This document shows positions 1 to 4,570 of a stretch of DNA of 11,420 nucleotides, in pieces (within the stretch, counting starts at the first letter, position 1; the number at the start of each line of letters is the position of its first letter). Origin of the DNA: CAZUXY01 sp964624235 (lineage in GTDB: Bacteria; Spirochaetota; UBA4802; UBA5368); assembly GCA_964624235.1 (NCBI GenBank), contig CAZUXY010000091.1, positions 1-11,420 of the forward strand, read 5' to 3'. Below the pieces are notes generated by a model. It saw nothing but the letters and a program-made list of their open reading frames with translations. It was not told the DNA's origin and made no database searches. A program made the position numbers and the translations under genes.

Positions 1-2
1 TG

Positions 3-410
3 ACGCCGCGGATGGACCTCTACCACGTGGAGCAGTTCGGCCCGGTGGTGCCCGTGGTCCCCTTCAGGGAGATCGATAAGGCGCTGGAGTTCGTGGAGCA
101 TTCGAATTACGGCCAGCAGGTGAGCATCTTCGGCGGCGACGCGCCTACCATCGCCCGGCTGATAGACCCTCTGGTCAACCAGGTATGCCGGGTCAACGTC
201 AACACCCAGTGCCAGCGGGGGCCCGACACGTTCCCTTTCACGGGAAGGAAAGACTCGGCCGAGGCGACCCTTTCGGTCAGCGACGCCCTTCGGGTCTTTT
301 CAATACGTACCCTGGTGGCGACGCGGGACAACGACGCCAACAAGGAACTCATATCGTCGATCCTCAGGGAGCGGATGTCGAACTTCCTTTCCACGGATTT
401 TATATTCTGA
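3..410 (+). CDS. C-terminal part of a GapN-like NADP-dependent aldehyde dehydrogenase (5' truncated by window edge)
   Basis: This is the last 135 residues of an aldehyde dehydrogenase superfamily protein whose start and catalytic Cys/Glu lie left of the window. Visible landmarks are the EQFGPVVPVVPF motif (the conserved E-x-FGPV cofactor-side segment of ALDHs), the NVNTQCQRGPD segment and the FPFTGRKDSAEATLSV block near the C-terminus. The Q-C-Q-R-G-P-D and F-T-G-R-K-D-S-A-E combination is what I associate with non-phosphorylating, NADP-dependent glyceraldehyde-3-phosphate dehydrogenase (GapN). That enzyme oxidises glyceraldehyde 3-phosphate to 3-phosphoglycerate in the cytosol with NADPH formation. 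The frame is open to base 3 with no upstream stop, so the coding part probably begins outside. A succinate-semialdehyde or lactaldehyde dehydrogenase relative cannot be excluded from the C-terminus alone. Confidence 0.85.
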   Translation, partial: TPRMDLYHVEQFGPVVPVVPFREIDKALEFVEHSNYGQQVSIFGGDAPTIARLIDPLVNQVCRVNVNTQCQRGPDTFPFTGRKDSAEATLSVSDALRVFSIRTLVATRDNDANKELISSILRERMSNFLSTDFIF

Positions 411-433
411 AAGGGGGTACTTAATAAAAAACT

Positions 434-530
434 CCTCTCTTTGCGCTCTTTGCGGTTCAGGCTTTTGCCATGGTACTGGTGCCTGTAGTTTACTTAATAT
501 CTGAACCGCCAAGGCGCGGAGGACGCGAAG
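434..530. repeat. Palindromic dispersed repeat (CTTTGCG-type inverted repeat)
   Basis: The left arm (439-460) reads CTTTGCG twice and ends GCGGTTCAG. The right arm starts CTGAACCGC (501-509), a perfect 9-bp inverted match to 452-460, and continues into a GC-rich, decayed version of the same repeat up to about 530. About 40 nt separate the arms. A third related piece, CTTTGCGTCCTTTGCGG, lies at 610-626. Motifs of this kind are common intergenic interspersed repeats in several bacterial phyla. It sits just downstream of the dehydrogenase stop and could form a large cruciform or RNA hairpin. No coding capacity is evident. Confidence 0.6.
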
Positions 531-633
531 GGTTGGGGCGGTTCTCCGGGGATGGTGCCCCTGATTCAGAGAAAAAGCAACCTGTACGTATAGTACCCCC
601 CTCTCCTTTCTTTGCGTCCTTTGCGGCGGCTCC

Positions 634-648
634 ATGCCAACCTGGCAT
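634..648. repeat. 6-bp hairpin with 3-nt loop, diverged relative of the 59-bp repeat
   Basis: ATGCCA-acc-TGGCAT is a perfect 6-bp stem with a 3-nt loop. It is followed within a few bases by GCACTCGTG, as is the ACAACA-tcc-TGTTGT hairpin inside each downstream 59-bp unit. It therefore occupies the position of the unit hairpin, but with a different, still fully paired stem. Confidence 0.55.
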
Positions 649-653
649 CGCCG

Positions 654-795
654 CACTCGTGTATCCGTGCACATCGGCCGGCTAACGACACAACATCCTG
701 TTGTAACGCCGGCACTCGTGCATCCGTGCACATCGGCCGGCTAACGACACAACATCCTGTTGTAACGCCGGCACTCGTGCATCCGTGCACATCGC
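654..795. repeat. 59-bp tandem repeat, 2.4 copies, each containing nested palindromes
   Basis: Units start at 654, 713 and 772 with CACTCGTG; the third is cut off after about 24 bp. The two complete units differ at one base only (T/C in GTGTATCC versus GTGCATCC), so the duplication is recent or kept homogeneous. Each unit contains GTGCA-tccg-TGCAC, a GGCCGGC to GCCGGC pair, and ACAACA-tcc-TGTTGT. The block lies between the dehydrogenase repeats and the 3' end of the convergent minus-strand genes. It may act as a bidirectional structured 3' region, or be a mobile REP-like family. No function can be assigned. Confidence 0.85.
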
Positions 796-796
796 C

Positions 797-874
797 TTAG
801 CGGTTTAAGCCTTTACTATGTTGCTGTTGCTGGTGGTTAACGTAACTTTTCAGTCTTCTGATCGTGTTAATCAC
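797..874 (-). CDS. Possible 25-residue small protein downstream of the FN3-like gene
   Basis: A GTG-started ORF of 26 codons lies immediately after the stop of the FN3-like gene. A GAGGAAGG ribosome-binding-like stretch lies just before the GTG and overlaps that gene's TGA. The predicted peptide begins VINTIRRLKSYVNH, then has four glutamines and a basic end. I recognise no family. The spacing from the purine stretch to GTG is short (about 3 nt), so initiation is uncertain. The ORF runs into the end of the 59-bp repeat block. It may be a chance ORF or a remnant; the support is only its position and the Shine-Dalgarno-like sequence. Confidence 0.25.
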   Translation of the reverse strand: MINTIRRLKSYVNHQQQQHSKGLNR

Positions 875-883
875 AGGCCTTCC

Positions 884-1612
884 TCACCCCGCCTGCGTAA
901 GCACCCCCGCTGATTCAGACGGCTGCACCCTGCCGCGGCTGCCGGGCGCCGTGAAGAACACATACACGAAATACCACACGCCCGGATCGAGGCCTGTGAT
1001 GATGAAATCGCTTCTTTCAGCCTTATGACCGTCGTTCTCGAGTCCTTCAGCACTTTGACCTTCAACTGTGTGACCCGCGGCCGTGTGACTTTCGGTCTCA
1101 TGGCGGGTGAGAGGGCCCCGTTTGATCCCCTCGCCCCGTGCCTGGGTGTAGCAGACCGGTACGGCCCCTTCGGGAACGGGTCCCCATGTACAGATGATCG
1201 TACCGGGTCGCAGGCCCGCCCGGGCGGTGAAATTCACCGGCGGCCGGGGCCGGTCTTCGGGCGGGTCGATCGCGTGCTCTTCGTCACCCGCCAGGATCAT
1301 CGGCAGGCCCTCTTTCAGCCGGGGCTTGTTGGATTTGAAGAAATAATCGAAACCGTCGACGGTGACAAGGACGTTCTTCATTCCCCAGCTTTCCCGCACG
1401 GCGGGCGGAAGCACGTCCCATGCGGCGGTGATAACGCCGATCATGCCGCGGGTGGGTTTGGTTCCCGGCCGGCGGGTCTTTTTCTGTTTCCTGCCCTCCC
1501 CGTGCCGCGGGTTCGGCCGTACATAGGTCTGGCCGTTGCGGGTATAGAAAATGAGGGTGCCGTCGGGGTCTTTGTAGTCGGTGATGCCGTCTTTAAGGGT
1601 TACTTTCGCCAT
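884..1612 (-). CDS. Protein of unknown function with MAK-type N-terminal domain and fibronectin III-like C-terminal half
   Basis: 242 residues, no signal peptide and no membrane segment. Residues 1 to about 75 form a small basic domain with conserved features of the neighbouring 1717-2385 protein: MAK start, FYTRNGQTYVRP, a KPTRG turn, and a W-containing helix VITAAWDVLPPAVRESWG. The region from about residue 122 onward looks like a fibronectin III-type beta sandwich, with PPVNFTARAG, a TW strand and the closing block TGLDPGVWYFVYVF. A five-unit pentapeptide repeat is inserted at residues 175-199. The start is supported by AGGAG seven bases upstream of ATG. This layout reminds me of small phage-like or DUF6266-like families, but I cannot name it. 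It could be a structural or surface-display component. It lies downstream of its paralogue, with a terminator hairpin between them. Confidence 0.75.
   Translation of the reverse strand: MAKVTLKDGITDYKDPDGTLIFYTRNGQTYVRPNPRHGEGRKQKKTRRPGTKPTRGMIGVITAAWDVLPPAVRESWGMKNVLVTVDGFDYFFKSNKPRLKEGLPMILAGDEEHAIDPPEDRPRPPVNFTARAGLRPGTIICTWGPVPEGAVPVCYTQARGEGIKRGPLTRHETESHTAAGHTVEGQSAEGLENDGHKAERSDFIITGLDPGVWYFVYVFFTAPGSRGRVQPSESAGVLTQAG
1016..1090 (-). repeat. In-frame 15-bp repeat coding five degenerate pentapeptides
   Basis: Read on the minus strand, five consecutive 15-bp units encode SHTAA, GHTVE, GQSAE, GLEND and GHKAE. Most units start GGTCA and end GCTGAA or a close variant. The block interrupts the FN3-like domain at residues 175-199 and is hydrophilic, so it is probably an exposed loop. 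Unit length is a multiple of three, so copy changes would keep the frame. Confidence 0.6.
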
Positions 1613-1670
1613 GATAATTCTCCTTTCTGTGTAGTGATGGGTTCAACCGCGCCGATGGCGCCGGCCGTGT

Positions 1671-1701
1671 AAAATGGGGGCCGCCGTGCGACACGGCCCC
1701 C
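1671..1701 (-). terminator. Rho-independent terminator or attenuator hairpin between the two FN3-like genes
   Basis: On the minus strand, GGGGG-CCGTG pairs with CACGG-CCCCC around a 3-nt loop, with a small CGG bulge on one side, followed by ATTTT. The stem is very GC-rich. It lies 15 nt after the stop of the upstream gene (1717-2385) and before the ribosome binding site of the next one. It may separate the two genes or lower expression of the second. Confidence 0.65.
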
Positions 1702-1716
1702 GGAAAATACGTTACA

Positions 1717-2385
1717 TCAGGCGTTCTGTTTCTTCGCGGCGGCGCTTTTCGCCCGCGCGCCCCCGGCCGCCGCGGCCTCGGCGCAGAGTGACGCCGACAC
1801 CATGGTCGCTTCGGGATACGGCGCGTCGGTGGTCACGGCGTAGACCTGGTATTCCGCGCCCTCTTCGAGGCCGGTAAGGGTAAAGCTCCCGCCGTCGGCC
1901 GCGCCCGCGTCCACGCGCGTGAGAACGCCGTTCGGCTTCCCGTTCTCTTTCTTGCGGGTGTAAAAGGTGAGGTACGGTCGCTCCTCACCCTCGATCACGC
2001 CGTACTCGCACACTATTTCACCGGCGGCGTCGCCCGGCGCGGCGGTCAGGCGCGACAGGCCCTCCATGCCGAACTCCAGGCACAGGGTGAGGGGCCTGCC
2101 CAGGCGCACCAGGTTCGCGTTTTCACCCATGAAACGGGTATGTCCCGTGATCCGCTTCCGTGCGCCGTGGGATTTCCATGCCGAGGCAACAATGCCGTCG
2201 ATCTGTTTCCACAGAGTAAGAACCTCCTTGAAAGCGGCACGCACCTTGCGCTGCTTTGGAGTGTTCGCGTCCAGTTGCTTTTTATACGCCCGGGTGATTG
2301 TCTCTTCCCCCCGTTCGTAATAGGTAAGTCCTTCAAGGGTGTTCCTTATCCCTTTGAAGGGAATACTCGTTTTGATTTTAGCCAT
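1717..2385 (-). CDS. Protein of unknown function, paralogue of the downstream FN3-like protein
   Basis: 222 residues, cytosolic by sequence. The N-terminal domain (about 1-75) is basic: MAKIK start, LEGLTYYERGEETITRAYKK, TPKQRKVRAAF and the helix LWKQIDGIVASAWKSHG. Its pattern parallels the protein coded by 884-1612. A middle part contains RFMGENANLVRLGRPL. The C-terminal half, with GEIVCEYGVIEGEERPYLTFYTRK and TLTGLEEGAEYQVYAVTTDA, resembles a fibronectin III fold whose closing T-G-L-x-x-G-x-x-Y-x-V motif is clear. It ends in a low-complexity Ala/Lys tail of about 20 residues. Start choice: AGGAG at 2393-2397, seven bases before ATG. The function is unknown; a phage-derived or surface structural protein is conceivable. 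A 16-codon leader ORF overlaps its start. Confidence 0.75.
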   Translation of the reverse strand: MAKIKTSIPFKGIRNTLEGLTYYERGEETITRAYKKQLDANTPKQRKVRAAFKEVLTLWKQIDGIVASAWKSHGARKRITGHTRFMGENANLVRLGRPLTLCLEFGMEGLSRLTAAPGDAAGEIVCEYGVIEGEERPYLTFYTRKKENGKPNGVLTRVDAGAADGGSFTLTGLEEGAEYQVYAVTTDAPYPEATMVSASLCAEAAAAGGARAKSAAAKKQNA

Positions 2386-2428
2386 GGATTATCTCCTTTT
2401 GTTGTGAAATTGATTTACCGGTTACCAT
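2378..2428 (-). CDS. Candidate 16-residue leader peptide overlapping the start of the 1717-2385 gene
   Basis: ATG at 2428 is preceded by GGAGG with 5-nt spacing. The ORF reads MVTGKSISQQKEIIHG and stops at TAA (2378-2380), a few bases inside the next gene, in another frame. The downstream gene's Shine-Dalgarno sequence lies within this leader. That geometry permits translational coupling or ribosome-controlled access to the second start. It could also be a relic of a lost gene start. Confidence 0.35.
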   Translation of the reverse strand: MVTGKSISQQKEIIHG

Positions 2429-2489
2429 GTACGCCTCCATTAAGTGTTACAGACTTGTGTTCGTTGTTGCGGTCGCTGCAGCGTTGGTG

Positions 2490-2504
2490 CTATGGTGACG
2501 GCAT
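2490..2504 (-). other. Four-codon micro-ORF (MPSP-stop) behind an AGGAGG ribosome binding site
   Basis: On the minus strand AGGAGG (2512-2517) is followed after exactly 7 nt by ATG CCG TCA CCA TAG. The 7-nt spacing is the same as at both FN3-like genes. Either this is a regulatory minimal ORF, or the start of a former family member whose body was lost by deletion or mutation. Confidence 0.3.
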
Positions 2505-2553
2505 ATAAGTACCTCCTGTTGTGGTGTTGCAGCTAATACGAACGGGGGGCCGG

Positions 2554-2595
2554 TTTTTTAAAATTTTTTCGGTGAAAAAAAAATTTTTTTAAATT
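2554..2595. other. A/T-tract block with imperfect hairpin
   Basis: Forty-two bases with only four G or C, arranged as T6-A4-T6-C, the loop ggt, then G-A9-T7-A3. The arms pair with small bulges. It abuts a G6 run (2545-2550) on one side and the 11-bp repeat array on the other. It could be an easily melted or intrinsically curved segment, or an UP-like element for the minus-strand genes. No clear -35/-10 pair is visible for those genes. Confidence 0.5.
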
Positions 2596-2659
2596 CAATG
2601 ATTGTGGAGAATATACCGGAAAGATGCAGGAGTGCAGTGTGAAAGGAGCAGCAGTGCAG

Positions 2660-2747
2660 CATGAAATATACATGAAAGGGACATGAAACGAAGATGAAAC
2701 AACCATGAAAGGATCATGAAACAACCATGATACCCGCATGAAAGAGA
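2660..2747. repeat. Eight tandem 11-bp direct repeats, CATGAAA plus four variable bases
   Basis: Units begin at 2660, 2671, 2682, 2693, 2704, 2715, 2726 and 2737, an exact 11-bp period. Seven positions are conserved: CATGAAA, with GATGAAA in unit four and CATGATA in unit seven. Four positions are free. A weaker copy, TGTGAAA, sits at 2638, exactly two periods upstream. The period is not a multiple of three and no ORF explains it. Seven plus four at about one helical turn is the layout of tandem operators for PhoB/OmpR-type response regulators, although the core sequence is not a Pho box. It lies about 70 bp upstream of the structured-RNA candidate. Confidence 0.85.
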
Positions 2748-2798
2748 TGTAAGGATTATTTAAGGTAAATACCTGATAGCCCGTGTAAGGGATTTGCT

Positions 2799-2810
2799 TA
2801 TAATTATAAT
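2799..2810 (+). promoter_or_regulatory. Possible -10 element(s) for the structured RNA
   Basis: Two TATAAT hexamers, at 2799-2804 and 2805-2810, follow each other. From the second, a transcript would start near 2817, which is the first paired base of the RNA candidate's 5' hairpin. The -35 region (CGTGTA at 2782-2787 with a 17-nt spacer) is poor, which would fit activator dependence, for example on the repeat array just upstream. Confidence 0.4.
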
Positions 2811-2816
2811 AATGAA

Positions 2817-2946
2817 TAAGGGAAAACCCTTACGGCGGTTGCGGAAGCAAGGGACGGCTTATGCCTTTGAGAATCCGGGTGCGATGCATGTAGAGGGCCG
2901 GCCAGTCGCGACGTATAAGGAAGCGCGGTCCCCTGAAGTTTTTTTG
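2817..2946 (+). ncRNA. Structured non-coding RNA candidate (possible HEARO/omega-RNA-like element)
   Basis: The segment contains ordered helices and no convincing ORF. Helices are TAAGGG-aaaa-CCCTTA (2817-2832), TTGC-ggaa-GCAA with a GNRA-type loop (2839-2850) and GGC-ttat-GCC (2856-2865). CCTTT (2864-2868) can pair with AGAGG, and a long-range GGGAC (2851-2855) pairs with GTCCC (2928-2932). The self-complementary GGCCGGCC and GTCGCGAC also occur. A run of seven T follows at 2939-2945. Purine-rich unpaired stretches such as GAGAATCC and TATAAGGAAGCG are the kind conserved in structured RNAs. From memory it resembles HEARO, the omega-RNA class of IscB/IsrB nucleases, but no such nuclease gene is adjacent. 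That identity is a weak inference; the structural case is stronger. Confidence 0.5.
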
Positions 2947-3125
2947 CAGAAAACAGTATGATGTCCGCCCTATTGCCGTGTAGAGGGTGTCGGATTTTTT
3001 GTGTAAATGGCATTATTCACAATCTTTTTTATACCCTCGAAAACCCTGAAGAAATAGAGGGACGTCGGTCGCCTGGTCAAACTGTTTCCGTTGGGGAGGA
3101 AAGGGTGATGAAAGAAATTATTCTC

Positions 3126-3377
3126 CTATTTCCCCGCCGTGCTTTCCTCGAAATACTCAAGGACCTTCCATTTCTTCAAAATTTTATTGATTTTGTTCTC
3201 CAGATCATTTGCGAATTTAAAACCGAGGGGTCTTTTATTTTCAACTGACCTGTTCTGGTTGCCGTATCTCCCGTATTGAGGAAATATCCTGGCCTGTAAG
3301 GTTATTTGATCAACAGCATTTGTTAATTTTTGATTAATGGCAGGATCTGCATCCCACAATATATCGTAATATTTCAT
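3126..3377 (-). CDS. Small hypothetical protein, 83 residues
   Basis: The ORF starts with ATG preceded by AAGGTGG at 5-nt spacing, a good ribosome binding site. The protein begins MKYYDILWDADPAINQ, continues with a helical segment and a QNRSVENKRPLGFKF stretch, and ends with a basic amphipathic helix around NKINKILKKWKVLEYF. There are no cysteines, signal peptide or membrane helix. I do not recognise the family. Its codon use is more A/T-rich than the GC-rich genes to the left, which fits acquired DNA. Its 3' third is overlapped on the other strand by an ORF that also has a good ribosome binding site (3108-3248). This one is preferred because it is longer and its composition looks like a normal soluble protein. 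Confidence 0.5.
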   Translation of the reverse strand: MKYYDILWDADPAINQKLTNAVDQITLQARIFPQYGRYGNQNRSVENKRPLGFKFANDLENKINKILKKWKVLEYFEESTAGK

Positions 3378-3521
3378 AATACCACCTTGTATGACTGAAT
3401 TCGGGAGGAACGTTTACCCGGCATCCATATCCCTGCTTTCTCAAACGGCTGAAGGGTAGAAAGCTCGATGAAGAGTGAAAGATAAAAACGCATTTTTCAT
3501 AATCGTAAAGGCCACACCTTA

Positions 3522-3659
3522 TTACGGTCTGGCCTTCATCAACTCGATCTGATCATGTTTGACCCTTTGTTTCGGAGATGACAGGTGCTCCTCCCCTTTC
3601 AGGCTTCGTTCCAGTCTTCTGATATCGTCCCTGTGAGGATATAATAAATATAGCACATA
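3522..3659 (-). pseudogene. Probable gene remnant encoding a charged 45-residue C-terminal-like fragment
   Basis: On the minus strand an open frame bounded upstream by TGA (3672-3674) reads YVLYLLYPHRDDIRRLERSL and then a charged tail ending ELMKARP and TAA. The charge pattern and heptad-like RRLERSL look protein-like rather than random. There is no ATG, and only a GTG (3654-3656) without a well-placed ribosome binding site. It may be the end of a gene that lost its 5' part, or a coincidence. The family is not recognised. Apart from this fragment, nothing definable was found between 3378 and 3830. Confidence 0.3.
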
Positions 3660-3830
3660 CCTGAGATATAATCAAACCTTTAATCGATAATATGAATTTT
3701 ATTGCTGACCGTGTAGTCCGCTCCCCGCATGAAAAATCCGCCTGAAAAACATTTCTTCGATACGGGGCATCCCTTTTATTTCCCCGGAGACGCCGAACGG
3801 GAAACAGGGGGCGCCGCGTTCACTTCTCGG

Positions 3831-4346
3831 TCAATCAAGATTGAAGGTGAAATCCATCTCGCATTTTCCCGTTTTGTGCATAAGGCAGCCGTTTACCGCC
3901 GGGTTTATGGTGTATTTGACCCCCAGGGAGTCAATCCACCCTTCTATACGCACCATGATGCCGCACTGGTAACCGTCTATCGCCCCGATTTTTTTCAACC
4001 CGTCATAGGCGAAACATTCCCGCCACCCGCCGCGCATCAGGTTCTTTTCGGGAAAGGAATAATAGGCATTCATGAAATCCGGAAGTACCAGTTTCCACGC
4101 GGTGGAAAAAACTTCCTTGAAGGTTTCAAAAACGGTGATGGGTTCCGCCTTTCGGCCCATGAGTTTCAGTATTCTCCGCATTTCAATGCCCGCCATGGAC
4201 CGTACCGCGGCCAGGTTAATGGGATTTGCCTTTTCGATACCCAGGGACTGGATGCTGTGATAGAACCACATCGCGTCGTGGGTCATCCATCCCTTTGAAA
4301 AAAATTCACGAATGTCGTTTTTCTCCATGGTTTCCATGAGTTCCAT
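3831..4346 (-). CDS. DUF6125 / ATC-hydrolase-like family protein
   Basis: About 171 residues from the ATG at 4346, chosen because AGGAGG lies 6 nt upstream. The in-frame GTG at 4364 would place that Shine-Dalgarno sequence inside the coding region. Diagnostic-looking features are the N-terminal helix EKNDIREFFSKGWMTHDAMW, an IEKANPINLAAVRSMAGIEM segment, and a cysteine-containing C-terminal region (ECFAY, YQCGI, NGCLMHKTGKCEMDF). This matches my memory of DUF6125, related to L-2-amino-thiazoline-4-carboxylic acid hydrolase folds. The biochemical role is not established, and the cysteines may form a ligand or metal site. The gene is transcribed away from the AbrB-type gene across a 224-bp shared upstream region, so regulation by that protein is plausible. 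Confidence 0.65.
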   Translation of the reverse strand: MELMETMEKNDIREFFSKGWMTHDAMWFYHSIQSLGIEKANPINLAAVRSMAGIEMRRILKLMGRKAEPITVFETFKEVFSTAWKLVLPDFMNAYYSFPEKNLMRGGWRECFAYDGLKKIGAIDGYQCGIMVRIEGWIDSLGVKYTINPAVNGCLMHKTGKCEMDFTFNLD

Positions 4347-4466
4347 CACGTTCCTCCTTTTCACCTTTATGCGACCGGCGTATGTTCCGGGGAGCTATGG
4401 AATGAAGGCGCATGTTGATCAAAATACTGCCGCGCGGTCCGTTCCATGGTGAGGGTGCGGCGTGTT

Positions 4467-4528
4467 CTGTCAAGTTAAATAAGTAATACAAGTAAAACAT
4501 ATTATACATGGTGCAAATAGGTTGACAG
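4467..4528. promoter_or_regulatory. Divergent TTGACA elements / 7-bp inverted repeat between DUF6125 and AbrB-type genes
   Basis: CTGTCAA (4467-4473) and TTGACAG (4522-4528) are perfect inverted copies flanking an A/T-rich 48-bp core. Each contains a consensus -35 hexamer, TTGACA, pointing outward toward its gene. No good -10 is found at 16-18 bp from either, so the pair may equally be an operator. A further TATTAT lies in the core. Confidence 0.4.
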
Positions 4529-4570
4529 CGGGCGGGATAAAGTGTTCTCTTTCAAGTTGCGGGGTGGAGT

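Noticed and set aside
654..795. CRISPR array
   Set aside because: The repeat is head-to-tail with no unique spacers, and the units are identical over their full 59 bp.
300..800. Several long minus- and plus-strand ORFs (up to 143 codons) across the repeat block
   Set aside because: They read through tandem and palindromic repeats, contain duplicated peptides that mirror the 59-bp units, and lack ribosome binding sites. They are products of the repeats.
1025..1672. 215-codon plus-strand ORF opposite the FN3-like gene
   Set aside because: It is the antisense frame of a GC-rich gene with a better start and recognisable domain pattern on the minus strand.
2660..2747. CRISPR array or coding repeat
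   Set aside because: Unit length is 11 bp with 4-nt variable parts, far too short for CRISPR and out of phase with codons.
2817..2946. tRNA, tmRNA or c-di-GMP riboswitch
   Set aside because: No cloverleaf or CCA-type acceptor, no tmRNA tag frame, and no match to the riboswitch core that I can recall. No gene starts directly downstream in the expected place.
3729..4298. 189-codon plus-strand ORF
   Set aside because: It is the antisense of the DUF6125-like gene, which has a strong ribosome binding site and family-like motifs.
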